NCBI GenBank assembly: GCA_021904315.1
Contig: CM038911.1
Coordinates: forward strand, 2,234,501-2,298,500
Origin: Sphagnum magellanicum
Taxonomy: Eukaryota; Streptophyta; Sphagnopsida; Sphagnales; Sphagnaceae
Direction: 5' to 3'
Length of the DNA: 64,000 nt
Shown: piece after piece, positions 12,007-24,400 of the stretch
Position numbering within the stretch: position 1 is the stretch's first letter
How the letters are laid out: the number at the start of each line of letters is the position of its first letter
Notes under the pieces: generated by a model
Seen by the model: the letters and a program-made list of their open reading frames with translations, nothing else
The model's database searches: none
What the model was told of the DNA's origin: nothing
Translations under genes and position numbers: made by a program

Positions 12007-12175
12007 TAGCTCACCAGTCATCACACTAGGGCTTGCGTTCAGCGGTTGCGGGTTCGAATCCTACCACCTTCAGGACCTTTCTGTGGCACCTGGAAGCACC
12101 CATGGCTAATATACTACCTATAGAGGGCCCACTAAATGATGGCCCTGTAAAAGTAATTGTTTGGCCCCACAAATT
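12007..12175 (+). mobile_element. tRNA-derived SINE or SINE fragment
   Basis: An A-box-like TAGCTCACCAG (12007-12017) and a perfect B box GGTTCGAATCC (12051-12061) lie 33 bp apart, the spacing of a tRNA-type promoter. The sequence cannot form a normal acceptor stem, and an unrelated tail follows the B box, so it is a SINE rather than a tRNA gene. It sits about 90 bp upstream of the complex I-like start codon, in its promoter or 5' UTR region. The 3' limit is approximate and no target duplication was found. Confidence 0.6.
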
Positions 12176-12449
12176 AAACTAGTTTTATTTTGCTACACAT
12201 GCTCAAGGATTGTTAGTCATGTGGCTATACAACTTGACTTGTGTTGAACAAAATTTGGCTATATAATTTGCATTCCATCAATTTCAACTAGCAACAATAC
12301 TCTAAGGGTTCATCACAAAATTGGTTATAAAACAACTAGTCAAAGAGCTTGTAGGCCATACAATTTCAAAAGCAATTATAAAATAAAATGTTGTAGCCAA
12401 TATGCTTTAGCCTCTCTCAAACCTAGAGCTTCACTAAATGTTTTTTCAC

Positions 12450-15260
12450 TTTAAATGTTTTCCCCTCAACTTCAATTTTGCATTTCTTTGTTGCCCATCA
12501 TGCATCAAACACCTTGTCATATGGAAAATTCTCTAAGTTGTAGTAAGTCTGAGAGTACATGCACACAAATGTGGGTAGATGTTCAACAAGTTGATTTTGT
12601 AGCTTATTTTTTGTGAAGCAAATGTTGACAAAATATGTTCGTCCTCAACTAAACCCAAGACTTGTATCATGGCCATCTCACCAACCTTTAAGTATTCAAA
12701 CATGGTTTTCTTCAAAACAATTGAACTAGATAATTTATGCCACAATTTTGTGACTAGATTCACCTCATATGGGCACTCTATTGCAGTTGCAATGCATGAC
12801 TATATGGTACATTTGAATGTGATTACTTGAAGGTCAAGTGCTAATAATGATAAAATTGGGGAAGAAGTTGTTCACAAGTTGATTTCATATTTGTAATGGC
12901 CTTTTTAAAAAGCAAGATGTTGAGTAAAGTTTTCCTTTGCATTTAATTGGAAATAACATTAAGGATAAATTATCCCAATGGCATCCATAATATGGCTAGC
13001 AGGAAACCTTGTGGTGAACTCCTTAGTCAAGGAGTTGGCAACCCATACAAAACCAACAATGAACATTATTTTTATTATCAACACCTATTTTTCACAAGAG
13101 TTTTTCTACATTTTTTTGTATGTAAAATTTTGTTTTCAAAATTGAATCAAATACATGACCAAATATCTAATCAAAATATTTCAAAGATTCAAGGAAATTG
13201 TGACAAATAAACTAGAACAAGTTGGGAAATTTTGATTTTTTTACCTAAGCATGTTGTTTTGATTTCTTCAACTATGTTGTTGAAAACATGTCAAGTGATT
13301 CAATTAAAATTTTCAAGAAATGGATCAACATAGATTGTTGGGAATGTGTGGTTGGCAAAATGAAATGCTAGATATTCCACACTTAAGCATTGAGGTCGAA
13401 AGACTCGACTACCCAACACAAGCCAATAGTATCATGGTTTGTAGCAACCAAATCTTTGAAGTCTTTGAAAGCACTAAAATCATAACATGTATTTATCAAT
13501 ATATAATCAATATAATTGGGATTGGCAAACTTTTTATGGTTGCCACATAATCGCAAATAAAAACCTTTTGGGAGAATTTAATGGGTGCATGAACAATTTC
13601 AAACAACAATAGCAAACAAGAAAGAACCAAAAGCAAGGAAATATCACACAAAAGCTTGAAATTGATCTAGGCAATCACAACCTCCATATTTTTTTCAACC
13701 ATCTTCAGCATTAATGTCTTGTATTCTAACATAACATGTTTAGTTAAGCTCAACATGCTTATCCAATGTATTTTGACATTATAGTGGACTTTATGCAAGT
13801 TTGGTGAACTCAAGATGTTTCTTTGGAAAGTGAAAAAAATGTGTCTAGAAATATTGTAATAATGTCTCAATTCGGGACACCACTTGCAAGTGGTTTAATA
13901 TTTGGACCACCAAATTTAATGATGAACACAACAATGAATGCCTTCCATGTGGGGGCTATATTTTTTTATAATTGTTTAGTGACACCATTCCTTGTTCCTT
14001 ATCAAATTAACAATCAAGGTATTAGTTCTTTGAATGTAGTATTCCAAATTGTCCATCTCCTACCCATACCACTTTCTTCGTACTAAGAAAGCCTTCCTAC
14101 ACCTTTTTTATTCAATTAACATTGATCCATTTAAATCCCTTAAATTTTTTAATTTGAACTTTGTAAACAAATTACAAGATTCCATTGAATTTCTTAGGCC
14201 TCATGAATGCCTAATTTCACTGGAATTATATAAAAGTTCCTACCAAAAGTCTTCTAATTTTTTAAGAAAAATCTCACAAGAAATTTCAAGAGACCAAAAC
14301 AAAAATAGTTCAAATTTCACACCTAGAATACATTGACATTGTATGTGTCAAAAGATAATAACTTGAAGGCCATGTCTTCTTTTGATACCCCACCATTTTT
14401 CTATAATGCTTCAATAATAACATTGGTCAAATTGTTAATTCCCTCATGTTCTGTAACATGTTCCAAAGGAATCAAAAAGGGAACCTAATCCTAGTCAACC
14501 ATCATGTAAGCATGCATGCTTATCCAACTCACATTATCGATGGTGGTGACTTGATTGCAAGTTAAGGCAAAATAATTTGATGCAACTATCACTTCCTTCA
14601 TTTTCTTCACGACCTTAACATGCATAAATTCAGCCATTATCCAACTTGATATGTTTGACCAACAATTCTTTAATATCAATAGGACCCCAAAAAACATAAC
14701 TAAAAGTTTTTCAGCCTCATATTCCAACATTGGTTTCTTTTATTGGAGAAGATGAAAGATGGTAGCAAATTGTTGCCTCTTGCAACCTTGTTTGCCCTTC
14801 AATCTTCCTTGGATTTGTTCAAGCGTTGTGATTTGATTCTTGCAAGCAAAGATGGGTTTATTTTGAAGATGTTGACATCACTTATCGATATACCACTTTC
14901 CAACTTTAACTCCAAGTTGTGGCATGTTTTCCAAAATCTTTGTCTTTCCAACATGTTTTTCCAAGTTGTCAAGTTTTGGTGTGAACAAAAAATCCCTTTT
15001 TCGAACTATTAAACAAGCAGAACATTTTACATGAATTGCAATTCACCATTGTTACCCTTCAGCATTTCAGCCCATGGGAATTGAATTGTTCACTTATCAT
15101 GACATTTGCAGCTAGGTTCATAGTTTTTTTTACTATCTTTTTCATTTGTTCATTATCATCTTGCATGTTTGAAATCATCTTAGAGATTATTAAAATGGGA
15201 GGGACATATGTGGGTAACCTACTTGGACACACCAAAGTCACTACAACATTAGCTTGAAGT
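12450..15260 (-). mobile_element. hAT-superfamily transposase relic
   Basis: The minus strand carries, in order, the pieces of one hAT transposase. An N-terminal part at about 14740-15050 has the LTTWKNMLER-like wording that follows a BED zinc finger. Next come a MLEYEAEKLL stretch near 14720 and VTTIDNVSWISMHAY near 14500-14560, part of the RNase H-like core. A WISML...EYKTLMLKM segment lies at 13680-13800. The C-terminal hAT dimerisation domain at 12533-12763 reads LSSSIVLKKTMFEYLKVGEM. Stops and shifts interrupt the frame many times, so it is inactive. Terminal inverted repeats and an 8-bp target duplication were not found. Confidence 0.75.
12533..12763 (-). pseudogene. hAT transposase C-terminal dimerisation domain remnant
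   Basis: 76 open codons on the minus strand read LWHKLSSSIVLKKTMFEY and VGEMAMIQVLGLVEDE, the hydrophobic hATC core that pairs transposase monomers. It is the 3'-most piece of the relic spanning 12450-15260. Confidence 0.7.
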
Positions 15261-18200
15261 TTATAAAATACATAGTCATCCTTGTTGCTTGAAATAAAAG
15301 CTTATGATAGCTACACTTTAATTTCACTAGCCTTTTGTGGGTGTGAAAGCATCACCAAAGAAGTCTTATCATTAGAATTTCAAGAATATTGAAAATATTG
15401 AAATAACATTGAATCATTTTTTGGCTTTGACATCTTTTGTAGACAATTGATTACAACATGTCCTGCAATTTCTAGAGATATATTTATTTCACAAAATTCA
15501 CCATATAACATCCACAAAATCAAAATTGGGCCACATTTGAATAGTATATTTCATCCAAGCAATATATGCCATATGATTAGCATGAAATGCACAAAAAATG
15601 TTGCAAATTACACATATGTATTACTATATTCATAATACAAACACTGTTCATAGTAAATATTCTTTAAAAAATTCCAAAAAAAATTATCATGAGATTGCAA
15701 CATCTCAAATACAATGTCATCATATTTTTAGTAGTTTACATTTGTGATTTGAAACAACAAGCTCAAAAATTCAAGGGTTTTTTCCTTAAACGTTTGTAAA
15801 ACATTTTTAATCAAAAGACACTTTACAAACATTTTAAAATTAAACAAAAGAGGTAGAGAAAAAACATTTATTGAAAATCTACTCACTATACTTGGTTACT
15901 TGAATGTTCTTTTGTTGACCATACACATATGAAAACCTTCCATTGTAATAAAAATAATGAAAAATGAACAAACAAACTTTTGCTCACAATTCCAAGTTGC
16001 ATCTCCTAGTTCTGATAATTGGATTGCATCTCATAGTAAGGTTGGCCAACATCATCATCAATAGATGCATTGAACCATTAAGAGCATTTTATGTAATTTA
16101 GATTGGTTTTTGGTCCAATAATCACTCATGACTACAACATTTCTTAAAACTTTAAAAATAACATCATTTTTTCATTATGAGTTTTCATTCATATGGCATT
16201 GATCATTAATGACAAAATGATGTGTCATTGCATAAACAATGTGGTCATAGATTTATTTTACAATGACTCAAAAATGATTATCAATAATTTAATATGAGTA
16301 TGAACGAACATAAGGAACTACAACAAGTATGGAACTAATTTCGATAATTTTGTACATATAAGTAATATAAGAACCTTTTATTATGTTTTTAAAAATAGAA
16401 TTGATATATGATCCATTTTAAATATTAAATATGAAAAAATTAGATATTATACATTAAAATAATTTCAACGATAAAATTGTGATATATTATAAATAAAAAT
16501 TTTATTGTAATTTTAAAATAAAATAGAAATGTAAGATGTGAAAAATATATAATTTAATTGTACATTAAATTTTTATCATAAATATATAATATATAATATG
16601 TAATATATTCATTAAAATAAATAAATATTATAATTTCAAAAAATTAGTTAATATTTTAGTATTAAATCAGTATTTTCAAATTAAATTATATTTAGATTCA
16701 ATTTATAAATCATATTAAATATAAAAATATAAAATATAAATATAAAAAAATATATAATTGATTTATGATCCATTTATAAATATTTTATGTTGATAAATCA
16801 TATGGACTCATATGTCTAAATTAAAAGTTATTTCATAAAATTATGATATATTGGAAGAAAAATTGTATAATATAAATTTTTAAATCAGTGAAGGTTTAAG
16901 ATATGAAAAAGATATTTTTTATTGATTTTTGTATTAGCCACAAAGGTTTTTACATTTACAAATCATGTGTTTGAATTTATTTTTTCAAACAATGGTCATT
17001 GAAATGTTATTCAATAACAAATTCAAATATTATATATATATAATTGTGTACATTATTGAAGGAACTTTATGAATAAATTTTCAATTTTTTCATTTGGACA
17101 AATTATCGAAAAATATGAATTATCAAATTTGAAGTTTTGTATAATGTTTAAATGAAGTATGGTGTAAATAAAATAAACATTAGATTATTATCACAACAAA
17201 TGAGGTGGCTTGGTGGTAAAAAAATTAAATTCCATCCTTAGGGTACAAGGATCAAATTTCACAAATGGCATTTTGTTATGGTCAACATTGGAATATTGAC
17301 CAAATATTTTGTACTTATCTAAACTACTTAGGTTAGGTGGTTATTTAGGTGATTTTAAATAGGTAGATTAGGTGGTCCAATCAGCCATGTAAATCAAAAT
17401 TTTGACCTAGATTAAGTGGTGACACGTGTCAACAATTGGTAGGATAAAAAAATTAAAAGTAAAATAATTGAAATAAAAATATTTTATTTATTATATTATT
17501 TATGATAAATTTATAATATATAATTATGTAAATTTAAAAATTATGTTCCCTGAGTTTTTGGGTCTAATTTGTGATAATAAAAACAAATAAATAATGACTA
17601 AACTATCATTAATGACTTCCCATATGTCTTTTATGACTAAAGCATGAAATGTGCCACATCATCTCCTAAATGACTATTGTCCTAAATAACTCATCCATAA
17701 TGACTTTAAAGTAATTAGTCATTTTTTTTTTTTTTATGATGGAATACTAATCATAAACTTAATCATATATTTGAATATTTGCTCTAATGTTTGACCTATA
17801 ATCTTTTAACCCTTTAAACCCATCGAACCATTTTGGTCCATTTTGTAGTGTTAAAATGGATTGTTGGGACATTTAAAAGTTAAATTAATGAGCTTCACAT
17901 ATTTCACAAGATAAGATTTGCAAAACTAATATGACAAATTAATTACATGTATATGCAAAGAGTATCTTTGTGTCTATATTACAACCAAAAATCTCCAACT
18001 CAATAACAACTTTCATTACATTCAAATTTTGAAATAGTTCCACCTTTCATACCCATTGAAACTTAGAACTTGAGAAGCACCAACATGAACAATAATATAA
18101 CATTATCATTATATTGTTTAAAAAACACAATTAAAAAAAAAGTAGAATATTTAAATACCTTGCAGATTTTGTAGTAGAAGATTTCCAAAATTCTTAACCC

Positions 18201-18394
18201 CACCTTTAAGCTTGAAGTTCCACCTTCCCAAACAACCAAAAAACGACAAAATACTCAATTTCCAATGCAAATCTATACATAATACAAACATAACCAAATG
18301 TGAAGTGGGGCCTCATGAAAAGGCATATTTGACAAAGAATTCAAATCATAACCTAACTCCCCCCCCCCACTTTACACCCTTGGGCCTTTACTTT
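15261..18394. other. Very AT-rich intergenic DNA
   Basis: No gene recognised. It contains long A/T-only stretches (about 16320-16800). Motifs of the type ATGACTA occur around 16120-16270 and 17590-17710, resembling the ends of the CACTA element that starts at 18395, so pieces of related elements may be present. A degenerate SINE-like promoter lies at 17206-17259. Confidence 0.4.
17206..17259 (+). mobile_element. Degenerate tRNA-derived SINE promoter region
   Basis: TGGCTTGGTGG (17206-17216) resembles an A box and GGATCAAATTT (17249-17259) a decayed B box, 32 bp apart. No tail or target duplication was identified. Confidence 0.35.
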
Positions 18395-19726
18395 CACTAT
18401 GCCAAAACTTGACACTTATGATTATGACAAATATGACTAATGACCATTTTTAGTCGTACTGTCATATATGCCATGTTTTTGTGCCTACTTGTATTTTTGT
18501 AACCATGGATATGATTACATGACTAAAAGTTTTCGTGGACAAGAATATGTGATTAAAATTCTTCTTCAAGAACACCATATAATTATTTAATAATATATAA
18601 TTTCAAACAATTAAAAAATTAAAATGGAAAAAATTACAAGGTAGACATATGTACCTAGTAATTGTATTATAAGCTTGTACACAATCAAGCACATGTACAT
18701 AATTATTGCACAAATAAATAACTAATACGTTCTAATTTTTAGAACTTTTGCTTTAGAGTCACTAATTATTTCATGTGAATTTTTGGATAACGGCTAAAAC
18801 AAATTTTGGGGAATTTTTTTTCATTTAAAAAATCCCAAAAAATCAAAAACTAATTGCCAAAGTTATTGAAACCATCAAATTTTTTTTAAAAAAAAGTTGA
18901 TGCTTAGAATATAACTAAAACATTTAAGTTGAGACTCTTGCTCAAAGGTTTATTTAAATGAATATTTCTTTTGGATTTTTTGACATTAAATAATGAAATA
19001 TATTCTTATTAATGATATCAATGAATTTCAAAAGAAATCCACATGCCTCAAAATGACATTGTTTTTCATGTTTCCATGTGATGGGTAGCAAAATTACATA
19101 AAATTTGATCTTTAGTAATTTATCAAAATATTTGGTCATACATCTTGGAATTTAAATATTATATATATATAATAAAACTTAATGAATTGAATAATAATAA
19201 TAATAATATTCAAATTTACTACTCATAATAAAATTTGATAAAAAATTATGAAATTAAAAAATATTTCTATAAACTAATAATTATGACATTTTAATCATTT
19301 TAATATTTTGTATAAAATTCTCAAATGTTGAAAATAATATTATATGTTTCATAGATAACATATGGTAATAAGTACAACATTTATACCATTTTTATTCATT
19401 CATTATATTTTTAAAAGGTGGGAAAATATTATATGTATATATACCAAAAAAACCATGTTGATTTTAAATGGGATCCTACTTACTTACCTACTTGGGCCTA
19501 CCTACTTGCCTACCCATGGTTACCTATTTACCTACCTACCACATGGTTGGAATAAATTGAAATTGATATATAATATATTCGATGGAATTTATGACTAGGA
19601 CAAAAATAGGACTTATGGATAAACAACATGTCCATATGGATTACATAGTCATGTAATTATGAATGACATTTACGATTACAAACTTAATCATGGGTGTAGT
19701 CATATTTGCCATGTTTTGGCGTAGTG
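18395..19726. mobile_element. Non-autonomous CACTA (En/Spm) element, 1.3 kb
   Basis: The left end reads CACTATGCCAAAAC and the right end, on the opposite strand, reads CACTACGCCAAAAC. That is a 14-bp terminal inverted repeat with one mismatch and the diagnostic CACTA start. Flanking trinucleotides are TTT and ATT, an imperfect 3-bp target duplication. Subterminal sequence on both sides repeats ATGACTA/TAGTCAT-type motifs, as CACTA elements do for transposase binding. The interior has an ACCTACCTA-rich block (19484-19545) and no transposase coding sequence. It must have been moved by an enzyme encoded elsewhere. Confidence 0.7.
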
Positions 19727-20737
19727 ATTTAACATCATGAATCAAAAACTTTAATGGCTTGTACTAAATATTAAAATTTAATCAAGACACAATCATCAAA
19801 ACAAAAATTAAGTATCAACAACTATATAATATGACAGTGTTAAATGGAGTGACCACTTGGCATAGATTACTTTAATTGGTTATTTTAATAGTCTAATGAG
19901 TGATGGAAATTGTCTTCACAATGAAAAACTATGGCAATGAAAGAGTGTAGGTACTTAATAATGTTGGCTATGAAGGGAAGTGAGTTATAAGGTTTAGGCT
20001 ACAAAATTTTAAACATGTGCTTGGGATGTAACCATTTGGCAATAACAACATAGATGGAATTTGCAACCAATGGCTAAAGGCACAATGATTTGTGGCACAT
20101 TATGGCTATTATGGTTGAAATGTTTCAAATTATTTGGCTATTTTCAATTTTAATTTCTTTTATGTTTTTTAGCTATATTATTTTCCTTGTAACAATTAAG
20201 TTATATATAGCCAACAAAGAAAACACTAATTCATGGTCACATGCATGTTCTTGTCAATTATTTAATCCTTAACCCACCAATTCTCTTTTTAGTTACGTGG
20301 TCCTTAACCCATTAGTAGAAAATTAATGAAAACAAAATTGTGCATGTGAAAGGCTCTTGCCCTAGGTCAATTTTTTGCCTCAACCCAAGATGGTGGCTTA
20401 GAGCAAGATTTTTAACAAAATGGAAATTTTCATTTATAGTGCAATCTTTCCTTTCAAATAGATCATAGTCGTCCATTTATAAAATCAAAGTTCTACTTGT
20501 TATTTACCCTTTTGAAGGGGGTTGTTCTATGAATTGGGGTCACATGTTTGACTCTTGCATTGCATGGCACTTTGGTTTTCTCAACAACACCCCTTCTTGG
20601 GTCCTTATATCCCTAAGAAATTTCTTGAGCCAATTTCAACCCATAATAAAATGTATTTTGGTGGGAACTTGATTCCACAACTGAATGTAGTGTCCTACTG
20701 AAAGCTTAAAAATAAGGAAGGAAGTGGGTTGTACGAA
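19727..20737. other. Intergenic AT-rich DNA
   Basis: No gene or repeat was recognised in this stretch. Confidence 0.4.
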
Positions 20738-23640
20738 CTATAGTAGCTGGGCTTGGATTAGACACATAACATTGCAATAAATCAACTTCGTTTGTTTCTT
20801 TTTTTGCAGAGGACTAGATGGAATAAACACATTCTCACTGGAATGAATTGGGTTGCTAAGGATGTTGGTGATCAATCCTAAATCTGTAGGTAACAGCCCT
20901 TGTACTTGCTCCATAGCTTCACCCAAAGAACTCCTTTCTGGGACATTATATATTTTTCTATTAAATAATGAATTCAAGCAAATAGCACATACATATGTTG
21001 GCCTAGAACAAAAAACAAACAAGAAGGGAGACCAAATCAATAAAGACCAAATATAACACTTTTGCTCTAATATGGAATCATACCTAGGTTAGTGATGTTT
21101 TCAATTATTGGAATAGTAGTAGACACATCAATGTCCCACATTATATGTTCACCATCATTAGGAATAACTTCAATAGGCTAGGCCTAGACTTGGTCACAAG
21201 TCTTTGTCACATCTACAGTGATTAACTTGGGGTCTTTGGCCTTGCCCAATTTGACCATGACACCTTGCAACTGATAGTCATAAAGTTCAATAAGATTATC
21301 TTTGCATATTCTAGAAATCTTCTGTAATGTAGCGTCCTCCTCTAAATTGACCTTTCCAACAAACAACCAGCTAATGTCTATGTCCTCCCTTAGTAGTAGA
21401 GCATCATCGACAACCTACATAGAATGAGAATAAGTGCATAAAAGTAATCCCTAAACTTCAATAACAAACACATGAACAAACTTTGTAGGAATAGGAAGAA
21501 GAAAGATAGGAGATTATTATGGTCACCTAGTCAAGGAAATGTTGTTGGTCAAGAGAGTGTGTGCCATTGCACCACGTCTTCCAACAACTTCATTTGTCCA
21601 ACATGATGAATGTTAGCAATTGCTGTATGGGCAATCTTGCAAATAAAAGTCTGAATTTTTTGAATGACAATATGTTGCTGTTCATGGTCAAAACCAAAAA
21701 GCCCTAACAAATCATGCCAAGATGAAGAGACATCCTCATGACTTTGATGAATCTTGGGAAACCATGCAAAGTTGTAGTCAACCAGATCTTATATCACAAT
21801 TATTAGGTGGATAGAGTGTGCCATATCATGGACAGAATGTAAGATGTTGTGTTTGGCTAATCCACGAATAAGATGAGCCAAAGGATGCAACTTGTGGACC
21901 CAAATTTTTTGAAGAATGTCTAACAAAAACATTTTCTGACACATAAGCTATTGAAATCATAACCTACTACAAAACATACAGCATGGGCATAAAGTATCAA
22001 TGGTGGGCACCTCCCATAAAGTGGTCTAGAGAACATTTTGAATGCCCGAACAATATGAGGGCATTCACATTCCAAGGAAAAAGGTTTTATTTCCTTTTCC
22101 AATTTAGCCAATATGTCCCACAACTCTTGCTTAGTGTGGTGCCATGTGCATTGTGGACCTGATGCCATTAGGTGCTGCTTGAAGGCACAGTACCAAGGTG
22201 ACCAACCTCGTGTTTTCTTCTCTTCTTTAGCCCAAACATGCATGCAAATCAACAAACCATTGATTTGCCAAATGTGTTAGGATGGCTACTAAAAAAAATA
22301 TAGTGGTAATAAATACAAGACCCGACATACATAACAATTGCATTATGATCTACCTTCTCATCAAAAGCATGAAGTTGATGTAAAACATATTAATTTTCTT
22401 CTTCTCAAAGGTCAATGAAGCACTTGCTTTTTTTGCTTCATACTCTTTCTTCAATGTCAGGTATTCTAGGTAGTCCTTTAGACCTTTCATTTCCCAAAAT
22501 CTCTCCATTGTCTTCTTTTTAGCCCCATGGGATGTCCCAGCAACCAAACAACTCTTCATAACAGCCTATGTTGAAGATTTCTATCAATACCTCTAGTTTC
22601 CCAGAGTAGGAGGAAGAAGATAATTAACAAATGAAAATACTAAATGCAACATGAAATTATAAAACTAGTTGGAAATTTTGATTAAGCATGAATGGATGGT
22701 AGATGTAAACTTACTGTACCATTTCCCAAATGTAGCAACAAGATTGTTGCGTAAGGTTTCGATTGTTTCCATGTTCATAAGGATTGCCATGCAAGCTTTG
22801 GGATCTTGCAGAAGAATCTTGTCCATAACCATATCTATGTTTGACAAAAACGCAAACTACCCATTCACTAACACTTCTTTTGGAAGAGGAGGTAATTCAC
22901 AATCACCCTCTATTGTGAATGTCTCTGCAATGGCCAATGCCTTTGCCTCCACTTCAACTCTACTCAAATCCGTTAAATTTCATTGTTGATTTGTAGTAAA
23001 CAGGTTAGCAATAGTTTGGGAACCAAAGAGTGGTGTGGTTGTTTTAGTTTGGGTAGGGATTTTCGACTTCTCCTTGGGAGCATGTTGTACACAAGAGTTG
23101 TTCTTAGAAATGAAGAATTTAGTCACACCTGGTTTTTTACCTTTGTTTTTATGTGGAGTAAGCAAAAAATCATCATCATTACTAATGATGCATATGTCCT
23201 TTAACATGTCTACACCATGGAAGTGGCATAACCCATGTTTCCAATCATATCGGATTGGGTGCAACTCACTTAGGAGGAAGATCTACTTCATCTGAAGTGG
23301 GACGCTTGTTTTGGCTAGGTATGGTCTTCCCAAATTTAACACCTAACCTAACAATTTCCTTTGTTTCACTCTTGTTCCAAGTTAGCTACATTTTTAAGAG
23401 GTCCTTCCCCTTATAAAAAGGGCACTGGTTCATCATTCTATGGTGAAACAAAAAAAATTTATCTTTCATGCAAACCTTGCAAAACTTACATTGGAAGGAA
23501 GGTCGATTGCAAATTGGGTTGTCAAGCCGCTTACAATCAAAGTGTGCTTCCACTACAAGTTGTTGGTATTCATCCTCAAGATACAAGGCCACACATGTTC
23601 TCTTACTTTGTTGCATGTTGCATTTATAGATTCTAGTCTT
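20738..23640 (-). pseudogene. Unrecognised, decayed multi-exon gene with a BED-like zinc-finger segment
   Basis: Successive minus-strand pieces read like one protein gene. At 23386-23616 a Cys/His segment (QCKFCKVCMKD...HHRMMNQCPF) resembles a BED or C2H2-type finger. It is followed by a lysine- and threonine-rich stretch (22980-23264), an acidic/helical stretch ending at a splice donor-like GTAAGT (22665-22990), a charged helical exon-like piece (22350-22559) bounded by CATAG and GTAGAT, and a further piece at 21900-22290 preceded by a TTTTTTAG acceptor-like site. The frame is broken several times. I do not recognise the family. It could be a transposase-associated gene or a host gene relic; the apparent splice sites argue against a retrocopy. 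Confidence 0.4.
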
Positions 23641-23849
23641 ATGGGATGGACCTCCAAAAACCTACACATGAACATGCCACAATTGAAAACACAACAACAA
23701 AATCCCAACTTCAATATGCAATTATGTGATAAACAACAAATTACAACATAGTTTTTTGACAAGCTACCTATTATAATAATTCTATTAACCACAACACATG
23801 GCCAAACCACTACTATAAACATGATTTTGCAAATGTTTTGCAAGTACAA

Positions 23850-24400
23850 TCTGAATGGAATAGTGACTAAAAAAATTAATCAAAAAACAATTAAAGAACT
23901 GACATCGAGCTTTCACCCATATTGACCTACAAACAATGTTTTCATTGTGAAATGGAAAACAACTTCAAAGTGTGCATTACCTTCACACAATTCTTTACAT
24001 TTGATCTAAACTTCTATGATGTCCAACACACTGCAGCATAATTGTTTTTAATGGTAGGCACCGTAAGATTCAATTTGCTTCTAGTGGTTGATTTTTAAAA
24101 AAATGCCTTCTTTGTTTAATATTAAACCCTATAATGGAGGGAAAAATTACAGTATGGTTGGGTCTTCATTCCATATCAAATCACCTCAAACCCTTTTTGT
24201 TCACCAAATACTACTTTACACAACCCTTAATATATTTTAGTCTTTAGCCTAATTAATTCCTTCAACATAATATAATTTGATATTTATTCAAGTAGCACCA
24301 ACATCAATTCAACAACCATTACCATAAGCACACATATTACTTTTAGTCTTCGGTGGAGTTGGCTTGTGTGTTTTCCTTGGAATGGTAGAAGCATGGTAGG
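23850..24400. other. Junction region left of the gypsy fossil
   Basis: It should hold the 3' end of the minus-strand gypsy element, perhaps with LTR remains, but no LTR boundary could be placed by eye. Confidence 0.3.

Noticed and set aside
12007-12080. Possible tRNA gene
   Set aside because: A and B box words are present, but no acceptor stem pairs and no anticodon arm is convincing, so it was called a SINE.
23553-23849. 98-codon minus-strand frame overlapping the Cys/His segment
   Set aside because: It overlaps the better reading at 23386-23616 in another frame and shows no motif.
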